The notes below the pieces were generated by a model. That model had not been told where the DNA came from. It saw only the letters and a program-made list of their open reading frames with translations, and did not search any database. Positions 1 through 8,085 of a stretch of DNA of 64,000 nucleotides are shown here, in pieces. The DNA is taken from positions 863,570-927,569 of the forward strand of contig NZ_JAHYSS010000002.1 of assembly GCF_019802255.1 (NCBI RefSeq), in the 5' to 3' direction. The position numbers and the translations under genes were made by a program. Origin of the DNA: Pedobacter polysacchareus. Lineage in GTDB: Bacteria; Bacteroidota; Bacteroidia; Sphingobacteriales; Sphingobacteriaceae. How positions within the stretch are numbered: the first letter of the stretch is position 1; every line of letters starts with the position of its first letter.

Positions 1-900
1 TTAAGAGGAGACCATAATCGGGTAGACCATTGTTTTTTTAAAGGGAAACGCCATCAAGGGGTGACGCTGGTAGTCTGGCTTTCAGAAAAACCGAATTACC
101 ACCAGATCGACCATAATTATTTTGGACCACGTCCGGAATTGGGAAGAAATGGCGGCGAAACCATTAGAATAGGAACCAGTACCTGGTCTTTTCATGATTC
201 GTTTACGGTAGTAGAAGAGAATATTTTTGAGCATTGCAATGGGGAATTAGAAGCAGTTTCTAATAAATCATGCCGGAATATCATTAGAAATAACTTGTTT
301 TATGAGTGCAAGGCTACGCTGACCTTAAGGCATGGGAACCATTCGGAAGTTTCAGGGAACTTCTTTATCGGCAATGGGAAACCTGGAACTGGTGGGGTTC
401 GCATCATTGGGGAAGATCATGTCGTACATGACAATTACTTTCAGGATTTAACAGGAACGAGTGTGAGTGCTGCGATTTCTGTGATGGCAGGGCTGCCAAA
501 TCCGATATTAACAAGCCATTGGCAAGTGAAAAATGCGCTGATCAAGGGCAACCTGATCCTCAATTGCAAAGAACCTTTTGCGATTGCTGCGGGCTATCAT
601 CCTGGTCGGTATTTACCCGCTTTAAATACGGTTTTTGCGGAGAATATCATTCTGGCGAATCAATCTCCATTAAAATGGTATGATGAAAAGGTGCTGGTTG
701 ATTTTAAGGATAACCTGATTTTGAGCCCATCTTATTCCGGAACTCCAGAAAAAGGTTTTACATTGAAAAATGAAGTCCTTAAAAAGATGAAGAATGGGTT
801 GTACTTAAAACCAGGACAGTCGCCATTTGAGCCCTTCTGGGAAAGCACGAAAATCGGACCGGATTGGGCTAAATTGAATACTTCTTTTCCGGTGCTGTAA
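1..900 (+). CDS. Polysaccharide lyase family 6 (chondroitinase B / alginate lyase-like), 5' partial
   Basis: The reading frame is open from base 1, so the gene starts outside the window and only the C-terminal 299 residues are seen. The stretch HNRVDHCFFKGKRHQGVTLV, directly followed by VWLS, and the repeated N-x-I/F-x-x-C-x-G-E-L-E and R-HGNHSEVSGNFF-GNG patterns are typical of the right-handed beta-helix of PL6 enzymes (chondroitinase B, alginate lyases), which cleave uronic-acid polysaccharides by calcium-dependent beta-elimination. The segment with E-A-V-S-N-K-S and the R-HGNH motif should hold the catalytic Lys and Arg of the family. Substrate cannot be told from this fragment; alginate or a glycosaminoglycan are both possible. 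It probably is exported, like its family, but the N-terminus is missing. A hydrolase gene follows 141 bp downstream on the same strand, so this is probably the end of a polysaccharide utilisation locus. Confidence 0.85.
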   Translation, partial: LRGDHNRVDHCFFKGKRHQGVTLVVWLSEKPNYHQIDHNYFGPRPELGRNGGETIRIGTSTWSFHDSFTVVEENIFEHCNGELEAVSNKSCRNIIRNNLFYECKATLTLRHGNHSEVSGNFFIGNGKPGTGGVRIIGEDHVVHDNYFQDLTGTSVSAAISVMAGLPNPILTSHWQVKNALIKGNLILNCKEPFAIAAGYHPGRYLPALNTVFAENIILANQSPLKWYDEKVLVDFKDNLILSPSYSGTPEKGFTLKNEVLKKMKNGLYLKPGQSPFEPFWESTKIGPDWAKLNTSFPVL

Positions 901-1037
901 TCCCGATTTCTTATATTTCCTGGAATAAATTGATTCCGACACAAAATGGAAGAATTACGAGATGGTATCCGGTTTCTTTATTTGAGGCGCAGCTTCAGTG
1001 GAGACTAAAAGGTATTGACCTGTCTAAAGCTAAATAG
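873..1037 (+). pseudogene. Coding-like remnant in another frame between the PL6 lyase and the hydrolase
   Basis: A frame without start codon is open from 873 to a TAG at 1035-1037. It reads ...SWNKLIPTQNGRITRWYPVS then LFEAQLQWRLKGIDLSKAK. The composition looks protein-like (Trp, Tyr, charged residues, no low complexity) and its stop lies 4 bases before the ATG of the next gene, as in a tight operon. It overlaps the last nine codons of the lyase in a different frame. It may be the tail of a gene lost by deletion, or a frameshifted C-terminus of the lyase itself. I do not recognise the family. Confidence 0.25.
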
Positions 1038-1041
1038 AAAA

Positions 1042-2466
1042 ATGAGAAGAATATTTAAAGTGCTCTTGATATTATCGGTTTTTATCACTGGTAATGAGGG
1101 TTATGCACAGTCGAAAACACGTATTGTTTGTGTGGGCAATAGCATCACCTTTGGTTCCGGATTAAAGAATAGGGCCAGGGAATCTTATCCTTCACAGCTG
1201 CAAGCACTGCTTGGGCCTGATTTTGAAGTGCTGAACTTTGGCGTTAGCGGGGCCACGATGCTAAAAAAAGGGAACAAACCTTATTGGAAAACGAAGGAAT
1301 ATCAGCAGGTATTGTCCAGCGCTCCGAACCTGGTTTTTATCAAATTGGGAACGAATGACAGTAAACAAATCAACCGTTCGGAGATGGTTTCTTTTGTCGC
1401 GGATTATAAAGATATGGTACATAGTTTTCAGGGATTGGCATCCAAGCCCAAGGTAGTTTTGCTATTGCCCCTGAAAGCTTTTTCTGAAACGCAGTTTGGG
1501 ATTTCGGGTACCTATCTAAAGGATAGTCTGATTCCTATGGTTCAAAAAGTGGCTTATGAAGAAGGCCTGGAATTACTGGACCTTTATTCTTTATTTGAAG
1601 ATAAAGAGTCTTTACTGGCAGATAAAGTCCATCCGAATGCTGTTGGCGACGGCTTTATTGCAGAACGATTAAAGGCTTTTGTCCTGCAAAAAAATAAACC
1701 TGCTAAGAACCTCTCCGGCAAGATCAGAGGACCTTTGAAAAGAAGGTCTTTTTACGGCTATGAGGAGCTGGACTTTTCATTTAAAGGTCGTGATGCCCGG
1801 ATCGTGAGTCCGAAGCAAGTGGCGAAAGGCATGCCCTGGGTATGGAGAGCAAGGTTCTTTGGGCATGAACCACAAACAGACATCGCCTTGCTGGAACGTG
1901 GTTTTCATATCGTGTATTGTGATGTGGCAGAGTTGTTCGGGAATCAGGAAGCTATTGGCATCTGGAATGACTTTTACCGTTCCCTTCAAAAGATGGGTTT
2001 TGCAAAGAAGGCGGTGATGGAAGGCATGAGCAGAGGTGGCGTATATGTCTATAACTGGGCAGCGGCTAATCCGGATAAAGTGGCTTGTGTGTATGCGGAT
2101 AACCCGGTGCTGGATTTAAAAAGCTGGCCTGGTGGTAAGGGTACGGGACCAGGCAGCAAAGACAGTTGGGCAACTTTTTTAAAGGACTACGGCTATGCAA
2201 ATGATGCGGAAGCCGAGGCTTTTAAAGGCAGTCCAATAGATAAAATAAATGCTATTGTAAAAGGAAAATATCCGATGTTACATGTTTGCGGGGACAGGGA
2301 TGAGGTCGTGCCAATGGCAGAGAACAGCCTCCCTTTTGCGGAGAAAATTAAAGCGGCGGGTGGAGAGATTCAGCTGATTCATAAGCCTGAAGGCAAACAT
2401 CATCCGCATAGTCTTCCCAATCCGCAGCCTATTGTTGATTTTATTTTGAAAGCTACCGGATATTGA
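1042..2466 (+). CDS. Exported two-domain esterase: SGNH hydrolase plus alpha/beta hydrolase
   Basis: The protein has 474 residues from the ATG at 1042; a TTG nine codons earlier is possible but the ATG gives a clean signal peptide (MRRIFKVLLILSVFITGNEG, then YAQ) and is preferred. Residues about 26-220 form an SGNH/GDSL domain: block I GNSIT (32-36), GTND (103-106) and DKVHP with D194 and H197. Residues about 240-474 form an alpha/beta hydrolase with the nucleophile elbow GMSRGG (Ser330) and a late GKHHPH containing a candidate His; GDRDEVVP carries a candidate acid. Both halves look catalytically intact. Such proteins probably remove acyl groups (acetyl or hydroxycinnamoyl) from plant or algal glycans in the periplasm, which fits the lyase upstream. 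The exact ester is unknown. Its 3' end overlaps the convergent gene by 14 bp. Confidence 0.8.
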   Translation: MRRIFKVLLILSVFITGNEGYAQSKTRIVCVGNSITFGSGLKNRARESYPSQLQALLGPDFEVLNFGVSGATMLKKGNKPYWKTKEYQQVLSSAPNLVFIKLGTNDSKQINRSEMVSFVADYKDMVHSFQGLASKPKVVLLLPLKAFSETQFGISGTYLKDSLIPMVQKVAYEEGLELLDLYSLFEDKESLLADKVHPNAVGDGFIAERLKAFVLQKNKPAKNLSGKIRGPLKRRSFYGYEELDFSFKGRDARIVSPKQVAKGMPWVWRARFFGHEPQTDIALLERGFHIVYCDVAELFGNQEAIGIWNDFYRSLQKMGFAKKAVMEGMSRGGVYVYNWAAANPDKVACVYADNPVLDLKSWPGGKGTGPGSKDSWATFLKDYGYANDAEAEAFKGSPIDKINAIVKGKYPMLHVCGDRDEVVPMAENSLPFAEKIKAAGGEIQLIHKPEGKHHPHSLPNPQPIVDFILKATGY

Positions 2467-4021
2467 TTCCGGCAGCTTTAACTTGTGCCAGGAATAAAGA
2501 TGCTGGCTGCAGGTTTTTTTGATCCTGACCTTCCCATTCTCCATCAGGTTTTCCTGGTAAACGTCCGGCTACCTTTTTTCCTTTCAGACCTATCGCGTAG
2601 TTTTTACCGGATGCCCATGGGTTTTGAACGGCTGCAGATGCTACGGTACAGTTCCAAATCACCTGTGTTACACCTGCCCAGCCATGTCCGCTGCCCCAGT
2701 TTCCACGGTCTTGCACGTTAATTTGACCATCGGTATCGATGTTGTCGTATAGCGTTCCGCTTGCCCAGCGGTGGTGCGGCCCAATATCGGCATGGGTATT
2801 TCTGGATTTACAATTGTAGAACACGTTAGGGCCTGCTGTTTTGGCTCCGGTTACGTAATCATGCCGACCTTCGGTAGTTTCCAGGTTCGTGAAGAGATTT
2901 TGCTGTCCGTTGTTGTTGAAGGAATACCTTCTGCCACCAGTAATCACTGATTTAGCATCCAGACATTTGGAGTCTTTTACCGTGATGTTCTTTGCACCGG
3001 TATTCAGACTCACTGCTGCATAAATGAAAAAGCGCGCGGTGATGCCGCTTACCCAGCCATTTTCGACATGGTCAAAGTCGATGGCAATGTTCCCATGGTC
3101 TTCATCAATATCACTCGCGTATTCAGATTCAAAAAGTATGTCTTCTACGCCAACTTCCTGTAAGCGGCCTTTATAGCTGTATTTGTAAATGGCTCCAGTG
3201 CTGTATTTCTGGTCTATGGCCATGACTACTGGGTTGTCAATAAAGACCGTATTCCCAACTATCTTTGTAATTTCTCTTTCATAACTCAGGTTATAATCTT
3301 CGGCCGTCCATTGTTTGGTGCCTTCTCTGGCTACTATCTGATCCATTTGTATATCCTTGATCCAATTGCTGCTTCCTGGTCTGAAAAGAATGATTTTATC
3401 CCCGGCTTTGAAGGCTTTGGCATCCGTTACGTTGAAAGATTTTGCTCCGGTAGGAACATAAGCATTGGTTATATTTACCCTGCTGCCAGGGATTTCTGTG
3501 ATCTTGCCGGTGCCACTGATCTCCAGTAGGGAGCGGGAACCTTTTCCGGTGGCGATGAGCTGAGTGCCATTGGCTGTATTTCCTTCCCCTTTCAGCACGA
3601 TGCCATCGGATTTGATATATACTGTGCCAGAAATAGGGTAAGTACCTTTAGTTAAGAGAATCGTTCCCCTGTGGCCATTCTTATCTGCGGGTTGTTTTGA
3701 AAGTTCATCAATAGCTTGCTGAATCATGTTTCCCGCATCGCCAGTTCCAGGATGGAGGGTTTTAACTATATTAAGTTTTGGGATGGGTTTTAGGCCATGG
3801 TGATAACCGACCAGGCTAAAATCCGGGATCGTATTTCCTTGTTCGTCGGGATGGTAAGTGATGGTTCCATCTTTATTGACGTTGAGGTACTTTGATTCCC
3901 AGGGATTTTGTTTGGTATGGTGGGGATTTTCTATGATGCTAGGATCATGCTCCTTGATAAAGGAAAAAAGAAAGGTGCTGGTCAGAACGGCCAGCACACT
4001 CCATGTAAATTTGTGCTTCAT
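2453..4021 (-). CDS. Exported right-handed beta-helix protein (pectate-lyase-like, DUF4955-like)
   Basis: The 522-residue product begins with a hydrophobic export signal (MKHKFTWSVLAVLTSTFLFS). The central part has the pattern of a pectate-lyase superfamily beta-helix: a GTILLTKGTYPISGTVYIKS strand set followed by GIVLKGEG, the family opening in which a missing or irregular prism face is closed by a gly-rich turn, then many N-x-x-V-x-D-S-x-C repeats. The region GRHDYVTGAKTAGPNVF and the motif GPHHRWASG are strongly patterned and probably line the active cleft. I place it in the group of uncharacterised Bacteroidota beta-helix proteins sometimes labelled DUF4955; lyase or hydrolase activity is inferred only from the fold. 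It is convergent with the hydrolase gene and its stop lies inside that gene, so the two are not one operon but probably belong to the same carbohydrate locus. Confidence 0.65.
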   Translation of the reverse strand: MKHKFTWSVLAVLTSTFLFSFIKEHDPSIIENPHHTKQNPWESKYLNVNKDGTITYHPDEQGNTIPDFSLVGYHHGLKPIPKLNIVKTLHPGTGDAGNMIQQAIDELSKQPADKNGHRGTILLTKGTYPISGTVYIKSDGIVLKGEGNTANGTQLIATGKGSRSLLEISGTGKITEIPGSRVNITNAYVPTGAKSFNVTDAKAFKAGDKIILFRPGSSNWIKDIQMDQIVAREGTKQWTAEDYNLSYEREITKIVGNTVFIDNPVVMAIDQKYSTGAIYKYSYKGRLQEVGVEDILFESEYASDIDEDHGNIAIDFDHVENGWVSGITARFFIYAAVSLNTGAKNITVKDSKCLDAKSVITGGRRYSFNNNGQQNLFTNLETTEGRHDYVTGAKTAGPNVFYNCKSRNTHADIGPHHRWASGTLYDNIDTDGQINVQDRGNWGSGHGWAGVTQVIWNCTVASAAVQNPWASGKNYAIGLKGKKVAGRLPGKPDGEWEGQDQKNLQPASLFLAQVKAAGINIR

Positions 4022-4138
4022 TTTATGGTCGGTATTGGTTTATGACCATGCAATAGCGTTATAATATTCTAAATTTTAATCGTTCATATTGGCAGGGTAG
4101 TCAAGATGCTTGGCAATTCCTACATAACTTTGACGATT

Positions 4139-6142
4139 TTAAACTTTCATTCTTTGGATGCGAACGGCATTTAGAATGGCGAGTAAGGCCACACCTACAT
4201 CTGCAATTACCGCTTCCCAAAGGTTGGCTACGCCACCTGCACCTAGAATCAATACAATTACTTTGACGCCCATGGCAAGGATGATGTTTTGCCAAACGAT
4301 ATTTCTGGTGAGCTTGCCGATCTTAATGGCCGCGACTATTTTGGAAGGCTGATCGTTTTGGATCACAATATCGGCGGTTTCAATCGTCGCATCGCTGCCC
4401 AGTCCACCCATTGCAATTCCTGCATCTGCCAATGCCACTACGGGGGCATCATTTACACCATCTCCTACAAATGCCAGCGTTCTTCCTGCGGATTTCAGCT
4501 TTTCAACCTGTGTCACTTTGTTTTCAGGAAGTAGGTTGCCAAAGGCCTGGTCAATCCCTAAAAATGCAGCTACTTTATCCACTACACTTTGTTTATCACC
4601 ACTCAGCATCACCGTTTTAATATTTAATGCATGTAAATCAGCAATGGCTTGTTTTGCATCTGCTTTAACTTCGTCTGCAATGGTCACATAACCTGCAAAT
4701 TTCTGGTCAATTGCCACCACCACAACTGAATCTACGATGGCATCTATGTCTGCAGGATAAGCAATGTTGAATTTTTTAAGGAGCTTGGCATTACCTGCAA
4801 GGACTTCTTTGCCATCAATCAGACCCTTTAAGCCCTGCCCTGCGATTTCTTCTACATGGCCGATCTGATCCTGGTTTGGAGCAGTTCCTGCGTATTCAGC
4901 GATGGCTGTTGCAATTGGGTGTGTAGATTTGCTTTCGATAGCTGCGAGCAGCTGAATGAATTCTTTTTCTTCAATACCGGCTACTGTGCTGACTTTCTGT
5001 ACCTGGAAAACACCTTTAGTCAGCGTCCCGGTTTTGTCCATCACCACAGTATCAATTTTAGTCATAATGTCGAGGAAGTTTGATCCTTTGAACAGGATTC
5101 CATTTCTGGAAGCCAGTCCGATTCCTCCAAAATAACCAAGTGGAATAGACACCACCAAGGCACATGGACAACTGATGACCAAGAAAACCAATCCACGGTA
5201 AAACCATTCCTGGAACACGTAATTCGCTACAAAAAAGTAGGGGAGGGTAATGAGCAGCACCGCCAGCAGGAACACGATTGGCGTATATACTTTAGCAAAT
5301 CTGGAGATGAAAAGCTGGGTCTGTGATTTTCTTGCTGTAGCATCCTGTACCATTTCCAGAATTTTGCTGAGCTTGCTGTCTTTGAACAGGGATTTCACCT
5401 GTACTTGTGCCAGCTGGTTTAAATTGATCATTCCTGCTAGCACCTGATCGCCTTTATTTTTGGAGTCTGGTTTGCTTTCACCGGTCAGGGCTGCGGTATT
5501 GAAGGTTGCTTTTTCGGAATATAGTACGCCATCCAGGGCTACTTTTTCTCCTGGTTTTACTTGAATAATTTCTTTTATGGCTACTTCTGCCGGAGCAATC
5601 GTAGTTACCTTTCCATCCCGGATGACATCTACAGTATCAGGCCTGATGTCTAAAAGGGCTTTAATGCTTCTTTTTGCTTTGTTTACGGCACTATCCTGGA
5701 ACCATTCACCGATAGAATAGAAGACCATAACGGCCACACCTTCGCTGTAAGAACCGATGGCAAATGCACCAATGGTGGCTACACTCATCAGGAAAAATTC
5801 ATTGAAGAAATCTAATCTCAGGGCTTTTCTGAAGGCGAGGTCCAAAACATTGTAACCGGCTAAAAGGTAAGCAGGGACAAAAATGATCAGTTGAGTTACC
5901 TGGTTAAAGGTGATGTTAAAACCATATTCCAGCGTGAGCATCACGATGACTACTGTCAGGGCGGTCAGCAGGGGCCAGTGGCTGGTCCATGATTCCGGCT
6001 CTCCAGATCCATGGTTATGTCCGTCATCATCGTCGTGGCTTTCTTCAGCATGCTGGTGTCCGTCATGATGCCCATTTTGGGATTTTTTATCCTGATTTTT
6101 TATAGTAGTAGTTGCGTTTTCTGTAGTACAGCAATCTTTCAT
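4139..6142 (-). CDS. Heavy-metal P1B-type ATPase (Zn/Cd/Pb exporter, ZntA/CadA-like)
   Basis: This 667-residue inner-membrane pump should expel divalent soft metals from the cytoplasm using ATP. Visible motifs in order: actuator TGES (220-223), metal-binding CPC in the sixth helix (325-327), phosphorylation site DKTGT (Asp369), HP motif (408-409), GDGVND hinge (560-565), and in the last helices K627 and D648 in ADVGVALLAILNA; the Asp in helix 8 is typical of the Zn/Cd/Pb subgroup rather than copper pumps. There is no N-terminal ferredoxin-like HMA domain. In its place residues 4-48 carry a CC pair and a His/Asp-rich stretch (HHDGHQHAEESHDDDDGHNH), a likely flexible metal-binding tail. It is the last gene of the metal cluster, 157 bp after the Fur-family gene, and has its own promoter with a tandem palindrome, so it is probably directly metal-regulated. 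Confidence 0.92.
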   Translation of the reverse strand: MKDCCTTENATTTIKNQDKKSQNGHHDGHQHAEESHDDDDGHNHGSGEPESWTSHWPLLTALTVVIVMLTLEYGFNITFNQVTQLIIFVPAYLLAGYNVLDLAFRKALRLDFFNEFFLMSVATIGAFAIGSYSEGVAVMVFYSIGEWFQDSAVNKAKRSIKALLDIRPDTVDVIRDGKVTTIAPAEVAIKEIIQVKPGEKVALDGVLYSEKATFNTAALTGESKPDSKNKGDQVLAGMINLNQLAQVQVKSLFKDSKLSKILEMVQDATARKSQTQLFISRFAKVYTPIVFLLAVLLITLPYFFVANYVFQEWFYRGLVFLVISCPCALVVSIPLGYFGGIGLASRNGILFKGSNFLDIMTKIDTVVMDKTGTLTKGVFQVQKVSTVAGIEEKEFIQLLAAIESKSTHPIATAIAEYAGTAPNQDQIGHVEEIAGQGLKGLIDGKEVLAGNAKLLKKFNIAYPADIDAIVDSVVVVAIDQKFAGYVTIADEVKADAKQAIADLHALNIKTVMLSGDKQSVVDKVAAFLGIDQAFGNLLPENKVTQVEKLKSAGRTLAFVGDGVNDAPVVALADAGIAMGGLGSDATIETADIVIQNDQPSKIVAAIKIGKLTRNIVWQNIILAMGVKVIVLILGAGGVANLWEAVIADVGVALLAILNAVRIQRMKV

Positions 6143-6173
6143 AATTATTTGCCTCGTCTTTAAAATTAATATA

Positions 6174-6221
6174 CAAATTTACCAGCAATAACGATGCAAT
6201 GCTATTGCAATGTTCATTGCA
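6174..6221 (-). promoter_or_regulatory. Promoter -7 element and tandem palindromic operator of the P-type ATPase
   Basis: On the minus strand TAAATTTG (6181-6174) matches the Bacteroidota -7 consensus TAnnTTTG. Upstream of it lie two overlapping palindromes on the plus strand: TGCAAT-GCT-ATTGCA (6195-6209) and TGCAATG-TT-CATTGCA (6206-6221), sharing TGCA. They would cover the -33 region, so binding should block transcription. The neighbouring Fur-family gene is the obvious candidate regulator; this link is inferred. Confidence 0.6.
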
Positions 6222-6299
6222 GCAAGATGAGGATTGGGATGCCAGAAGAATGATTTAATGAGCATTCATGTTCCCAGAAAATGCAGGATTTAGGAATGG

Positions 6300-6719
6300 T
6301 TAATCCGTGTTGCAAAGGTCGCAGACCCCTTTAATCACCAGATTCATTTCTTCAGCGCGGAACTTTTTAGGAAGTGTAATTTCTGGATTTTTAGTGTTTG
6401 GCAGACAGAAGGTCTCTTTACAGTTATTGCAGTAAAAATGTACATGGAGGTCATGATGGTGGTCGCCATCACATTCCTCCATGCACAAAGCATATTTTGT
6501 AGTACCTGTTCCATCATCAATATGATGAACCAGTCCTTTTTCTTCAAAAGTTTTCAGGGTACGGTATAGGGTAATCCTATCGGATGGCCCCATGCCTTTC
6601 TCCAGATCATTCAGACTAATGGCGGTATTTTGCTGCATCAAAAAGTCCAATACCAGCAATCGCATGGCAGTAGGGTTGATGTTTTTATTTTTAAGCCTTT
6701 GTTCGATGTCTTTTGTCAT
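6300..6719 (-). CDS. Fur-family metalloregulator (Zur-like)
   Basis: A 139-residue protein with the Fur layout: winged helix (about 10-75, recognition part DRITLYRTLKTFEEKGLVH) and a metal-binding dimerisation domain. Two CxxC pairs, C97/C100 and C133/C136, are the structural zinc site of the family. A His-rich segment HHHDLHVHFYC (87-97) and extra cysteines C79 and C83 form a likely sensory site. Fur proteins normally use the metal as co-repressor; here the position between an RND efflux system and a zinc/cadmium ATPase suggests a role in Zn or Cd homeostasis rather than iron or peroxide. A TATTTTTG -7-like element lies at 6790-6783 upstream, so the gene may have its own promoter 78 bp behind the adaptor gene. 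Zur versus PerR or Nur cannot be settled from sequence alone. Confidence 0.85.
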   Translation of the reverse strand: MTKDIEQRLKNKNINPTAMRLLVLDFLMQQNTAISLNDLEKGMGPSDRITLYRTLKTFEEKGLVHHIDDGTGTTKYALCMEECDGDHHHDLHVHFYCNNCKETFCLPNTKNPEITLPKKFRAEEMNLVIKGVCDLCNTD

Positions 6720-6797
6720 TTCCTGATCTTTATATTTTCACTGATTTGATTTTCTAAGGTTGGTACATTCGCATCGAGAATACAAAAATACCGTTTT

Positions 6798-8081
6798 TTA
6801 ATGGGAGTGAGCGGTTGGTGCTGTAGATTTAGATTGCAGGTAGAATGCACCTTTTACCACTAATTTCGTGTCTTTAGGGAGTTTTTGCAGTGGAGCAATA
6901 CTGATGTATCCCAGTTCTGAAACTCCGGTTACTACTTCTATTTTCTTGAAATGTGTACCATGTTCATGCTCCGCTTCTTCTTTAGGATTTTCTTTTTTAG
7001 AAGATTCGGTAGTTTTATCTGCTGCTGTTTTTTCATGTTCATCTGTTTTCGCCTCTTCTTCCAGGATGAAAATATATTCTTTTCCTTCCGCTTTTACGAC
7101 TGCATCAATGGGTACTGCTGTTGATTTTTCTGTGCCTACACTGATCAACCCAGTAACATACATTCCAGGAATTAGGTTTGGCAACGGTTTGGTGATCACT
7201 GCATGAACAATTACGCCTTTGGTATCGTCTTCAAATGATTTGTTGATCCCGATTAATACGCCTTCAATTTGTTGGTTGTCCTGATTGGTGAGTCTGAAGC
7301 TCACTTTTTGCCCAACCTGTACTTTGAAAAGATCTTTCTCATATACGAGTAAGTCGGCATGGATTTTTGAATTGTCTACAATGTCCATTAGAGAAGTTCC
7401 AGGCTGTACGAAAGCACCGGTAGTCACCTGAATGGTTCCTATAGTTCCAGAAATAGGCGCTATTACGGTAGTCTGTGCAGTGATATTTCCTGCAGAAACG
7501 CTTCTTGGAGAAATACCCAGCTGCTGTAGCTGACGTTCCAGTGCTTTGATTTTTGAAAGTTCCGTATGGTAATTTGCTTCTGCCAGCTGGAAAGATTTCC
7601 CCGTTCCGGCATCTGCTGCTTTCAATTGCTGCTGACGTTTATATTCGGCATCTACGAAGGCAAATCCATTTTTCGACGACAGGTAATCCTGCTGCAGTTT
7701 AATCATTTCCTGATTTTCTACTACTGCCAGGGCTTGCCCTTTCTTTACCTGCTGTCCTTCGAGGACATTGATTTTACGAATGATCCCACCAGAAAGTAGG
7801 TTTACTTTAGCCTCGTTTTGTGGTGGTACAGCCAGTTGACCGCTTGCTTTTACTACAGCGGTCAGATTTTTCTCCTGGATCGTGCCGATCTCTATGCCTA
7901 CTGCTTTCATTTGCTGATCGGTCAGCTCAATTTCATCACTAACTGCGGCTTCTTCTTCATGTACTTCTGTTGCTTCTTTTTCTGCGGTTTTTTCTTTGTT
8001 ACCGTTACAAGAGATGAGCATACTGCTCAGCATTAATGCGATCATTAGGGCAAACGGTAAGTTGTTTTTATATAAGTTCAT
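6798..8081 (-). CDS. RND efflux periplasmic adaptor lipoprotein (CzcB/CusB-like membrane fusion protein)
   Basis: This 427-residue adaptor links the inner-membrane RND pump to the outer-membrane channel. The N-terminus is a lipoprotein signal with lipobox LISC (Cys25). It then shows the usual order: a first lipoyl half (NVLEGQQVKKGQALAVVENQ), an alpha-helical hairpin rich in Q/K/L (about 130-195), a second lipoyl half (TVIAPISGTIGTIQVTTGAF), a beta-barrel domain (DLLVYEKDLFKVQVGQKVSF) and a membrane-proximal C-terminal domain. Between about 345 and 380 it carries an unusual Glu/Lys/His-rich insertion ending in EHEHGTHF, which could bind metal in the periplasm. The start codon is 4 bp past the stop of the pump gene, so the two are co-transcribed. 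Confidence 0.92.
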   Translation of the reverse strand: MNLYKNNLPFALMIALMLSSMLISCNGNKEKTAEKEATEVHEEEAAVSDEIELTDQQMKAVGIEIGTIQEKNLTAVVKASGQLAVPPQNEAKVNLLSGGIIRKINVLEGQQVKKGQALAVVENQEMIKLQQDYLSSKNGFAFVDAEYKRQQQLKAADAGTGKSFQLAEANYHTELSKIKALERQLQQLGISPRSVSAGNITAQTTVIAPISGTIGTIQVTTGAFVQPGTSLMDIVDNSKIHADLLVYEKDLFKVQVGQKVSFRLTNQDNQQIEGVLIGINKSFEDDTKGVIVHAVITKPLPNLIPGMYVTGLISVGTEKSTAVPIDAVVKAEGKEYIFILEEEAKTDEHEKTAADKTTESSKKENPKEEAEHEHGTHFKKIEVVTGVSELGYISIAPLQKLPKDTKLVVKGAFYLQSKSTAPTAHSH

Positions 8082-8085
8082 CTGA

